Part shown: positions 15,985-25,500 of the stretch, in pieces
Numbering within the stretch: position 1 is the stretch's first letter
Layout: every line of letters starts with the position of its first letter
From: Anammoximicrobium sp964645045
GTDB lineage: Bacteria > Planctomycetota > Planctomycetia > Pirellulales > Pirellulaceae
Reading direction: 5' to 3'
Assembly: GCA_964645045.1 (NCBI GenBank)
Contig: CAZXYZ010000014.1
Coordinates: 62,001-126,000 of the forward strand
DNA: 64,000 bases
Notes under the pieces: model-generated
The model's database searches: none
Told to the model about the DNA's origin: nothing
The model's input: only the letters and a program-made list of their open reading frames with translations
Made by a program: the position numbers and the translations under genes

Positions 15985-17460
15985 CTATTTCCCCAGGCAG
16001 TACAGGTACTTGTCCGACCGCAACAGCAGACGGTTGCCGGCGACGGCGGGGCTGCCGTTGAACAGGCTGCGGTCGGACAGATCGTTGACGGCCAGCTGCT
16101 CGAACTGCGGCTTGGCCGCCAGCACAAAGGTCTTGCCGTTCCGGGTCATGTAGTACAAGCGACCGTCGGCCAGCAGCGCCGAGGCGTAGAACTGGCCGGC
16201 GCGGTCGAGCCGCTGCTCGTAGACCACTTCGCCCGTGTCGGCCTTGACGCAGTAGGCGATTTCGCGCGACTCGTGAGCCCAGTACAAATGCCCGTCCAGG
16301 TAGACGGGGGACGAGACGTTCGAGCCTTTCATGCTGGTCCACAACCGATGCGTTGCCGTCACATCGCCGCTGCCGCCGGCACGGACCGCCAAGGCGGCGG
16401 TGCCCGAGCGTCCGCCCAGGCAATAGATCACGCCGTCGGCCGCAACCACGCTGGGCACCATGTACCAGCCGATGTCGGTCTTGCACGACCACAACGATTC
16501 GCCCGAATCGGGATCGAAGGCCAGCACGCTGCCTTGCGAGGCGACGACCAGTTCCTGCCGGCCGGAAGCGGCCGTCACCACCAGCGGCGTGTTCCATGCC
16601 TCGCGGATTCCCCCGGCCCGCCATTGCTCCTGGCCCGTCTTGCGGTCCAACGCCACCAACGACTCGCTTTCCACGCTGGCGTTGATGAAGACCAGGTCCT
16701 TGTACAGCACCGGCGAAGCCGCCGTGCCCCAGCCGTTGGTCTTCGAGCCGACGTCGGTCTGCCAGAGCTGGTTCCCGTCGTGATCGAAGGCCAGCAGGCC
16801 CGTCTTGCCGAAGAACGCGTACACCCGCTCGGCGTCAACCGCGACCGAGTTGGCGGCAAAACCGTGGTCGCGGATTCGCTCCTCCTCCGGCAGTTTGGCC
16901 GGCACGGCCTTGTCCCAAACGATCTGGCCGTCATCCAGCCGCAGCGCAATCAGATGCCGTTTCAGTTGTTCCAAGCTGCCGCCCGGTTGGTCGGGAATGA
17001 AGTAGCCGGTGTAATAGGTGAGGTAGACGCGATCGCCAAAGGTGATCGGACTGGAGGCACCGGGGCCGGGCAAAGCAGTCTTCCACACAAGGCTCTTGGA
17101 CTGATCCCATTCCAGTGGCAGGCCGCTGGCGTCGGAGACCCCCATGCCGCCGGGACCGCGAAAGCGCGGCCAGTCGTCGGTCGCGGAAGGCGTCTTGCCG
17201 CCCGCCGAGCCGTGGAGGAAATCCTGATCGGCCTGCGAAAACGTCGCGATGGGGACGGTGAACTGTTTTCCGTCGCGGCGTTCGATCGTCACCTGATCGC
17301 CATCGAGGTGCAGCACACGGGCCTGGACCACCCGGCCCCGACTGTCCGTCAATGCGCGGTACTCGCCCAGGCCGCTGCCCGGCTGAGCCGAACATGACGC
17401 GGGAAAGAGAAGGCCCAACAGCAGCACCGAGAGCAAGGCCTTTCGCAAACTCTGCAGCAT
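15985..17460 (-). CDS. Secreted SHD1 plus PQQ-type beta-propeller protein
   Basis: 491 residues. Signal peptide MLQSLRKALLSVLLLGLLFP runs to about residue 25. Residues ~33-82 form an SHD1-like small beta domain common in planctomycetes (ALTDSRGRVVQARVLHLDGD; FSQADQDFL). The rest is a PQQ/quinoprotein-like beta-propeller introduced by DWPRFRGPGGMGVSD, with blades such as VYLTYYTGYF, LLAFDHDGNQLWQTDVGS and VIYCLGGRSGTAALAV. This family is exported, and enzymatic activity is usually not shown. It lies on the strand opposite to the arsenosugar genes on both sides and so interrupts that cluster. Confidence 0.85.
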   Translation of the reverse strand: MLQSLRKALLSVLLLGLLFPASCSAQPGSGLGEYRALTDSRGRVVQARVLHLDGDQVTIERRDGKQFTVPIATFSQADQDFLHGSAGGKTPSATDDWPRFRGPGGMGVSDASGLPLEWDQSKSLVWKTALPGPGASSPITFGDRVYLTYYTGYFIPDQPGGSLEQLKRHLIALRLDDGQIVWDKAVPAKLPEEERIRDHGFAANSVAVDAERVYAFFGKTGLLAFDHDGNQLWQTDVGSKTNGWGTAASPVLYKDLVFINASVESESLVALDRKTGQEQWRAGGIREAWNTPLVVTAASGRQELVVASQGSVLAFDPDSGESLWSCKTDIGWYMVPSVVAADGVIYCLGGRSGTAALAVRAGGSGDVTATHRLWTSMKGSNVSSPVYLDGHLYWAHESREIAYCVKADTGEVVYEQRLDRAGQFYASALLADGRLYYMTRNGKTFVLAAKPQFEQLAVNDLSDRSLFNGSPAVAGNRLLLRSDKYLYCLGK

Positions 17461-17638
17461 GGCAAACTCCTGTTCGCGGATTTGGGGAAATCGAGGGCGG
17501 TCACCCGTCGCCAGACGGGGCGTCAGCGCGATTCACTAGAATGCCAGCGCGTCACCGTCCTTGTCAATCTGGGTTGCATGTTGTGGCGTCCAACGGCGTT
17601 GGGGTAGAATGGCCCCGTAAGCAACGTTCGAGAAAAAA

Positions 17639-17698
17639 GTGGCGTAAGCTTCCAGCTTGCGGTGCTTACATCTGCCGCAAGCTGGAAGCTTACGCCAC
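17639..17698. repeat. 60-bp palindrome, GTGGCGTAAGCTTCCAGC family
   Basis: A perfect 23-bp inverted repeat beginning GTGGCGTAAGCTTCCAGC, with a 14-base loop. A second copy with the same arms and a different loop is at 19446-19505. Preceded by CGTTCGAGAAAA, part of the other recurring motif. Lies between the PQQ gene start and arsS. Confidence 0.9.
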
Positions 17699-17758
17699 GG
17701 GAAAATCGGACCCAAGATCTTGGCCTGGAAGCCGCACTCGGCTCGGAAGGAAACTCCC

Positions 17759-18874
17759 ATGTCCATCGTAACGCCAGACGGGCAACGTCATCCTGCGGCT
17801 GATGCGGTCCACCTGTTGCCCGTCCTCCAGCCACGGCAACAACACCGCCCGTTCGAGGATGCGCTCGCCGCAAGCGGGCTTCACCCGTTGCGGGCCACGG
17901 GCATCGAGGTGCTCCAAGTCAATCTCGGCAAGCTCTGCAACATGACGTGTACCCACTGCCACGTCGAGGCGGGGCCGACGCGCCGGGAGATCATGACCCG
18001 CGAGACGGCCGAAGCCTGTCTTGCGGCGTTGGCGTGTACGGAGATTCCCGTCTTGGATCTGACCGGCGGCGCTCCGGAAATGAATCCCCATTTCCGCTGG
18101 CTGGTCCAGGAAGCTCGCCGCCTGGACCGGCATGTCATCGACCGCTGCAACCTGACGATTCTCCGCGCGCCCGGCTATACGGACCTTCCGGAATTCCTCG
18201 CCGAGCAGCGCGTGGAGATCGTGGCCTCGCTGCCGTGCTATCTGGAGGAAAATGTCGATGCCCAGCGTGGCAACCACGCGTTTACGAGGTCGCTCGAGGT
18301 CCTGCGCCACTTGAACGAACTCGGCTATGGCGAGCCAGGCACGGGCCTTTCGTTGACCCTGGTGTATAACCCGGTCGGTACGGCGCTGCCGCCCCTGCAG
18401 GCGGATTTGGAGGAAGCCTATCGCCGCGAGCTGGCCTCGCGATACGGCATCGTCTTCAACCGCTTGTTCACGATCACCAACATGCCGATCGGCCGCTTCC
18501 TGGACCACCTGCAAGAAACGGGCAAGTACGACGGGTACATGGAGCGTTTGATCGGAGCGTACAATCCGGCCGCGGCCGCTGGCGTGATGTGCCGGACGAC
18601 GCTGTCCGTGGACTGGGAAGGCCGGTTGTACGATTGCGACTTCAATCAGATGCTGGGGGTGACCGTCGGTCGCGGGTTGCCCCAGTGTATTCGCGAATTC
18701 GCTCCGGAAGCCTTCGCCCACCGGCTGATCACCACCGGTCAGCACTGTTACGGCTGCACCGCCGGAGCGGGTTCGGGATGCCGCGGCGCGATCGCGGAGG
18801 CAACGGCAGCGTCCGTCCCGACAGGATTCGGTCGAGATGCCACTCCTGAGACTCTTCGCTGCGAGGCCCCCTGA
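17759..18874 (+). CDS. arsS: Arsenosugar biosynthesis radical SAM protein ArsS
   Basis: 371 residues. ATG 17759 follows GGAAGGAAACTCCC. Radical SAM motif KLCNMTCTHCHVEAGP gives C60, C64, C67. Also DLTGGAPEMNPHFRWLV, TGLSLTLVYNPVGTALPP, and the Cys-rich C-terminal region DCDFNQM and CYGCTAGAGSGCRGA diagnostic of the family. ArsS transfers the 5'-deoxyadenosyl group of SAM to a methylated arsenical, giving the nucleoside precursor of arsenosugars. Some homologues are selenoproteins; no in-frame TGA is seen here. The upstream operon contains the matching glycosyltransferase and a phosphorylase; arsM was not found in the window. Confidence 0.92.
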   Translation: MSIVTPDGQRHPAADAVHLLPVLQPRQQHRPFEDALAASGLHPLRATGIEVLQVNLGKLCNMTCTHCHVEAGPTRREIMTRETAEACLAALACTEIPVLDLTGGAPEMNPHFRWLVQEARRLDRHVIDRCNLTILRAPGYTDLPEFLAEQRVEIVASLPCYLEENVDAQRGNHAFTRSLEVLRHLNELGYGEPGTGLSLTLVYNPVGTALPPLQADLEEAYRRELASRYGIVFNRLFTITNMPIGRFLDHLQETGKYDGYMERLIGAYNPAAAAGVMCRTTLSVDWEGRLYDCDFNQMLGVTVGRGLPQCIREFAPEAFAHRLITTGQHCYGCTAGAGSGCRGAIAEATAASVPTGFGRDATPETLRCEAP

Positions 18875-18955
18875 CCCTCACGATCCTATGGCTCGTCGTC
18901 CTGGCACTCGCCGCCACCTGTGAAACGCGGCCGTCGACGCCACCACGGACCAGCG

Positions 18956-18997
18956 ATGAAGCAAAACCTCGTCATCTTCACCCGGTATCCCGGCTGA
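18956..18997 (+). pseudogene. 13-codon stub of a TIGR04282-type glycosyltransferase
   Basis: ATG 18956 opens MKQNLVIFTRYPG and meets TGA at 18995. The string matches the start of the TIGR04282 arsenosugar-type glycosyltransferases (LVIFTRYP.PG...KTRL), a usual neighbour of ArsS. The remaining ~190 residues are absent and the sequence passes directly into the 3' end of groES. Between the arsS stop and this ATG, a reading frame LTLTILWLVVLALAATC looks like the start of a lost membrane protein, overlapped by the stub. A deletion is the simplest reading. Confidence 0.55.
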
Positions 18998-19007
18998 GAC
19001 TCGCCCC

Positions 19008-19337
19008 TCAATCCTCGTCCTCCTTCGCTTCGCGGCGGAACACGGCCACGACATCCTCGGCGGGCACGACGAACAGCTGATTGTCGGGCTCGAAGTCGAC
19101 CGGAATGGCGTTCTTGGGATGGAAGAGGATCTTGTCATACTGCCGCAGCGGGATGTCGGGGTCGTTTTCGACCTGGGTCGAAATGGTCACGATCCGGCCC
19201 GTGATGGTGGGGATTTCCGCCTGGTCCGGCAGCGCAATCCCGCCCTTGGTCTGCCGCTTGGGGTCGTCTTTGCGGACCAGCACTCGCGCGCCGATCGGTT
19301 CGATATACTCGAAGGTCTTGGGAGGTGTTTTGGCCAT
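19008..19337 (-). CDS. groES: GroES co-chaperonin (Cpn10), orphan
   Basis: 109 residues from ATG 19337 (MAKTPPKTFEYIEPIGARVL); an in-frame GTG two codons earlier is possible. Cpn10 features: IGARVLVRKDDPKRQTKGGI, the mobile-loop region ending GGIALPD, GRIVTISTQVENDPDIPL, YDKILFHPKNAIPVDF and a C-terminal VVPAEDVVAVF. An acidic tail EAKEDED is present. AAGGCGAG lies 7 bases upstream. GroES caps the GroEL folding cage; no groEL is in the window, which is common for the extra groES genes of planctomycetes. Confidence 0.88.
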   Translation of the reverse strand: MAKTPPKTFEYIEPIGARVLVRKDDPKRQTKGGIALPDQAEIPTITGRIVTISTQVENDPDIPLRQYDKILFHPKNAIPVDFEPDNQLFVVPAEDVVAVFRREAKEDED

Positions 19338-19409
19338 CGACACTCGCCTTGCGTTGGGGGAGTTTTGGATTCAAGGGTACACCGCCGCGCGCGATCGGAC
19401 AAGGCGTGG

Positions 19410-19539
19410 TTTCTCGAACGATGCTAAGGATCGTTCGAGAAATAAGTGGCGTAAGCTTCCAGCTTGCGATGCCATGATCTCACGCAAGCTGGAAGCTTAC
19501 GCCACGGAGAAACCGGACAGTTATTTCTCGAACGGTGCT
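19410..19539. repeat. Composite repeat: AGCATCGTTCGAGAAA copies around a 60-bp palindrome
   Basis: TTTCTCGAACGATGCT (19410-19425), then an inverted partial copy ATCGTTCGAGAAA (from 19430), the perfect 60-bp palindrome GTGGCGTAAGCTTCCAGC... (19446-19505, arms identical to 17639-17698), and TTTCTCGAACGGTGCT (19524-19539). The palindrome therefore sits inside inverted copies of the 16-mer, just after the stop of the giant minus-strand gene. Confidence 0.85.
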
Positions 19540-19556
19540 AAGTTCCCGCCGGCCCG

Positions 19557-22500
19557 CTACTTGCCCGGCTCCGGCAACGGCGCCTGCTCGAATCGCCTGA
19601 GCTGCTCCTGCAACGTCTTGTCTTGCGGACGCCGTTCCACCGCGCGGCGGGAATGACGGACGGCCGCGTCGCGGTCGCCGAGACGGAAATGGGCTTCGGC
19701 CAAGGTGTCCAGATAGGCGGCGTTGTCCGGATCGAGTTCGACGGCCCGCTGGGCGTGCTGCAGCGCGTCGTCCAGACAGCGGCCGCAGCGGGCGGAGATC
19801 CAGGCCAGGTTGTTGTGCAACAGGGCGGATCGCGGATAACGCTGCAGTTGGTCCGAAATGGCCGTGACCACCTTGCCGAACAACTCGTCGGCCTGCGGTT
19901 GCCGGCCGGCCTGTTCCAGCAGCGGCATCAGGTCCTCGACCAACTGCGTATCGGCCGGCGTGGCGGCCAGGGCCAGTTCGATCTTGCGGCCGGCCTGCTC
20001 CGGATCCCCGGCCCGAACCGCCGCTACGGCGCGCAGCCGGTGAATGGTTGACGGGGCACTCAGGTAGTCGTGATTGTCAAGCAAGTAGTGGTTCCAGCGC
20101 AAGTCGTCCAGGAGCGCGGCCTGCAGCCAGTCGGCGGCTGCGGCAGGCTGGTCCTGCGCCAGGCGATCGCCCCACTGCTCCGCGGCGTCGTTCCACTCCC
20201 AATGCTCGAAGGGGGCGGTGCGCAGCACCAGGCGGAACTGGTCCTCGGCCTCCTGGTCCAACCCCTGCGACTTCAGGGCCAAGGCCAGTTCGCGCCGGGC
20301 CCGGCTGTCCAAGGCCATCTGCGAGGCTTGCTCTTTCCGCCGCCGGCCTTCTGCTGCTCGGCCGGCCCGTTCCTGCGCGTCGCCGGACAGGTACAGGGCG
20401 CCCAGCCGTTCGCGGTTGTTCTGCCAGGCTTTCTCGTACTGCTCCGCTGCTTCCGCCCAACGCTCGTGGCGGCGGAGCGAGTCGGCCAGCAGCGAGTCGG
20501 CCTGGTCAGGCGGCTGCGGAAGCTGGTTGGCGGCGGTCAGGCAACGCAGTTCCGGATCCCGCAGACCGCAGCGCTGGCAGGCGGCCGCGACGGCCAGCCA
20601 GCCGTGACCATGCCAGGCAACGTGCAGCGTGGGAATCAGCGGTTCGACTTCGCCAACCAGCTTTGCCAGCTCCCGGGCATCTTGGTCTGGAGGCGAGGCC
20701 AGTACGTCCCGGATCCGCAGAAATGTCGCCAGCGGAGGTTCCCCCGGGTGTCGCCGACGAAAGATCTCCCACCAAGCGAGCGCCTCGCCCGCACGCCGCT
20801 GATAGACTTGGTTCAGCACGGGCGACGCATCCTCGGGAGTCAGCATTACCCGGACCCCGACTTCCCAGCCCCGCTGTGGGTCGTGCAATTCGATCAGCGC
20901 CGCGCACAGGACCTGCCAGCACTGACGCCGCGGCGAATTCGAGCTATTGGCATCCGGCAGCTCCCAGGCATACGCTTCCAGCACGTCCAACACGGTCTTG
21001 GCGGCGTCCCGGTCTCCCAGCCGATGCAGGATGCGGGCAACCCGCAACCCAAAATTGAATCGTTGCACCTCCGGCTCCGGCGACTTGCGGCCGGAGATGG
21101 GCAGCGCATCCAGCCACTGACGGTTCGCGGCGGTCCCGTCCCGCCAACCGGCCAGTTCCAGCGCCGGGCCGTATTGATGCCGATAGCACAGCAGGTCGAA
21201 GGCCCGCTCCGGGAAGACGCTCTCCAACAGCTTCAACCCCTGGTCGCAGCGGTCGTTCAACAGCAGCCCTTCGACGCACATCCACCGTACGTCGATATCG
21301 TGGGGATCGGCGGCGGCCAATTGGTCCAGGTCGGCGATGGTCTTGTCGAAATCCTGTTGAGCGCCGGCCAGCCGCTGGTAGGCGGCCAGCAAGCTCAACT
21401 GCTCGACGCGCTGCCAGGCAGCATTCTGCGGCGGCTGTTCGACGACCGGGATCGGCAGCGGACACGGATCGGCGGCTTGTTTCGCCGCGACTTCGGCCCA
21501 CGCCCGCTGTTCCACCAGCACGGCCTTGAGCAGCCCCGCATCCCCGGCCTGCTCGGCGGCTTGGCGCGCCGTGGACAGTTCGCCGCCGGCACGGGCCAAG
21601 TACACCAGCAGGCGCGCGTCGGCCGCGTGGGGCGTTTGCTCCAGACGCTGCCGGACTTGCGCCAGACGCGGCTCGATCTGCCCTGTCACCAGCAAATAGG
21701 TCGCCAGCCGCAGCCGCCCCAAATCGTTGTCCGCGTGTTGTTCCAGCAACTGCAGGGCCCGCTTGTGTTCGCCCCGCTGGACATGGAACGCCACCAGGCC
21801 GGACGGCGAGTACGCCATTCGCTGCAGGCCCGCTTGCCGAACTGTTTCGTCCGGTTCCAAGGCTGCCAACTCGCCCAGCACCTCCGCTTGTCCGCCCGCC
21901 AGGAGGGCCTGCCACAAGCGGGAATTCTGCAGGGCTTGGCGGACGTAGGACGAGCGGCTTGGCAGATCCGGTTCGGCTTTTAGCCACGCCACCAGTTCAT
22001 CGCCCAGTTGCGCCTCGCCCACGATGCGCGTCACCGCCGGTTCGTACAACAGCCGCTGCAGCAGTTTCCGGCGCGGCTCGGGACTGACTTCCTGCTCGAT
22101 CACCTTCATCAAATAGTCGAGTTGCCCGGCGGCGGCCAGTTGGCGGAGCGTCGCCGGATGCGAGGCGAAGGCCCCTAACAGCGACGCCCGCGAGTTCACC
22201 ACCGGCTCGCGCTGAATCAGTTCCAGCAAGCGACCGCTGCGGCCGGCCGCGGCGAGCGCCTGCATCGCTTCGTCGTTGTAGACCAGCTGGCTGAGAGACA
22301 TTCGGATGTTGTCCGCCGCGGGGCTGTCCACCAGGAATTCAAACACGCCGTCCAGCCATCCCTCAGCCGCCAGGGCCCGGATGGCACGGGGTGTCTGCAG
22401 CACGTTGCCCAAAGTCCGGCGGCGACGCTCTACGTCGGCCTCGGCTTCGGCCGCCTTGAAGATCGCTGCGAACTGCCCCTGGCTGACCAACTCGTCGACG

Positions 22501-25500
22501 GCCGGCGGCCGAGCCAGCAGCCGCTCCAGAAACGCAGCCCGCAGATTCGCGTCCGGCTCCGCGAGCATCTCGCGGACGACCTGTTCCAGCCCGCCGACTT
22601 GGGCCAGTTGGCGAACGGCCAGCGGCGACAGCAGCAGTTGGGCTGTCCCCAGGCGGCTCGAGCCGCCGTCGGCACTGGATCGGCACAGCTCGAACAAGCG
22701 GCCAAATCCGTTGGCGGTCACGACCGCCGCCACGGCCGGTTCGCTGGCCAAGAGCGGAGCGAGAAACGCACGGCGTGTCTCCACGGTGTCCTGCTTGGAC
22801 GCCAACTCCAACAACAGGCCGACCTTGCCGCCTGCCACCAGATGCTCGATGGTCTTGGGGCTGGCCAACAACTGACCGATCGTGGCGGCCCGCGCAGCAG
22901 GTTCAGGATCGCTGCCGGCCACTTCCAGCAGAGCGTCGAAGAACCCCTGTTCCAGCAGCGGCCCCAGGCAGGCCGGGCTGGAGCACAGGCGTTGCAGGAA
23001 CTGGCGGCGCGCGGCGGGAGGCTCCTGGGAGCGGGCCAGTTGCACGACGGCGTCCAGCCGCTTGTCGGCCGCCAGCCGCTGGATCACCTCCGGCCGTGTA
23101 ACCACCGAGGCCAGCAGGTAGCCGCGCATCGACGGCTCGGCGTTCTGTTGCAGGATTGCCAACAAGTCTTCGAGCCGGCCTGCGGCGATCAGCGGAACCA
23201 GGACCTCCGACCGCATGGCCAAGTTTTGCAGAATCTGCCGCCGCACGCCGGCGTCCGGTTCACTGCGGAGCCATTCGAGGAACTTGTCCGTCTGGTTGCG
23301 GTCGACGAAATACTGGATGACGTGAGGCGACGCGAGCAGCGCGCCCAGCAACGACCCGCGCATGTACTTCTCCTGCTCCTGGCGGCACAGCGTCAGCAGC
23401 ATTTCGACCTGGCCGATTCCGGCAATCGCCTGCAGGGCCGCTTGGTTGTACCCCAGCCGCTGCAGCACTTGGCGCCGGACCCCGGCGTCCGCGTCCTGCT
23501 GCAAGAACTGCAGCATTGGCTCGACCCGCTTCTGTTCCACCAGCCGCTGGACGAGACGCTCGTTGGCGTAGAACGCACCGAGCAGGACGACGCGAGACGC
23601 GCGATCCGCTTCCTGGTCCGCCAACGCGAACAAGGCGTCAAACTGTCCCAGGTCGATCAGCCGGGCTGCGGCCACGGGGCTGCCCAGCAGCCGCCGCAGG
23701 TACTCGCGTTTCGCTTCCGGGCCGGGTGCGTTCTGCGCGTACTCGACCAAGGTGTTCAGCTGCTTGCGGTCCGCCATCCGTTGCAGGACTGCGTCGGTTT
23801 GCAGGAAATCGCCGAACAGCTCGGCCTGCTTCACCATGTCTTTTTCGGCCTGCACCAGACCGGCCAGCGTCTCGTAGTGCCCGGCCGCGATCAGGGCCGA
23901 CATCGCCGGCGGGCTGTGGAACAGGCCCGACAAATAGCCGCGCCGCGCGTCGGCGTCCGTTTCGTCCCGGGTCAGCGCGACCAGCCGTTCGACCTGCTTG
24001 GCCGAGACCAGCTGCCCCACGCCGTCGGACCCCGCGGCCAGCCGGGCCAACAGCGGCCCGCGCACGTTCGCCGGGACCGACCGGGCCAGTGCCAACAGCG
24101 GGTCCAACAACCCATGCCTGACCAGGGTCGGCAGGCTGCGGCCGTCGAACGTCAGCCGCTGCAGCAGCTGGTGCCGTTGTTCGGGCGACAGCTCGTCGCG
24201 GGCGAATCGGAGCAGCCATTCGGCATCGTCTTTCGCCGCCAGCAGCGCGTCGGGCGAGCCCATGTTCAGTAGTTGCAGCACCACCTCGGGACGCCAAGTC
24301 TGCCCTTGTTCGGTGCGGATCAGTTGCCACAGCGCTTTCCGGCTTTCCGCGTCGCGGAACAGGTACGCGGCGCCGCCCTGCAGCAGAAGCACGCGCAGGT
24401 ACTCGCCGCGGGCCGCGGCGTCTTTTTCCTTGCGGGCCAGTTCCAGCGCGGCCTGGGGGAATCCCCGGTCGGTCAACCGCTGTCGCACGGCCGACGATCC
24501 CATCAGCGCGGCCAACTGTCGGCCGCGTCCCACGGCATCGGGTTCGGCCGTGACCAGCGCGAGCAGGCCATCCAGCCCGCGGCTGTCCAGCAGCACGGTC
24601 AACGCGGCCGCGTTCTGCGCCAGCTGTTGGTACATGGAACTGCGTTCCGCCGGCTCCAAGTTCTGCTTAGCGTATTCGAGCAATTCTTCCAACCGGCGGC
24701 CGGCCGCCAACGGGGCCAGCGATTGCGGCTTGCTCAGCATTTGGGACAGCCAGGACGCGCGGACGCTCTTGTCCGGCTCCCGGGCGATCATCTTCAGTAC
24801 GAATTCCAACTGCTCCTTCTCGATCAACACGGCGACCGCATCACCGTTTTGAAACAACAAGGCCAGCATCTGCCGCCGAAGGTCGCCGTTTTGTTCCCCT
24901 TCGATCAGCTTCGTCAATTCCTCCAGCCGCTCTTTCTCGGCCAGGTACTGCAACACGGCGGGCGTGAACAGCACCTGGGCCAACACCGTCCGCCGCCAAG
25001 CCTCGTCCCGGTCCGACGCAATCAGAGCGATCAGCGATTCGAGCCCCCGTCCCTCGATAAATTTTTCAACCGCCCGCGGGTTCTCCATCAGCTGGACCAG
25101 GAGTTGCCGGCGGACGTTGGGGTCCGGCTCCAGTTGGATCAACCGCTGCAGCGTTGCGAACTGCTCGCGCGTGGCCAGCTTCTGCAAAGCGGTCTGCCGC
25201 TGGCGGGCGTCGCCGTCGCGGAACGCGCGGATCAAGGTCAGGATGTCCGCCGGCACGCCCGGCAGAATCCCATAGCGAAAGTCGTCCAAGATCCGCCGGG
25301 CCTGCAACCGCACTTCGAGATCGCGGCTGTCCGCGGCCCGCTCCAAAGCGGGCTCCGCTGCCTCGCCCTGTTCCCATAGGAACTTGACCGCCCGCTGGCG
25401 CACCAGAAAATCCATGTCGCCCAGTTCGCCGACCGCTCGCTCGATCGCCGGCGAAGCAGCCGGCGGATCGTCCGCGGACGACGCGGACCACAGCGCGGCG

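Noticed and set aside
17461..17638. A promoter or small RNA upstream of arsS.
   Set aside because: No convincing -35/-10 pair or stable fold apart from the palindrome at 17639.
22599..24272. Several 300-600-codon plus-strand frames over the giant solenoid gene.
   Set aside because: They are glutamine/arginine-rich mirror images of the repeats with no independent motif or ribosome-binding site.
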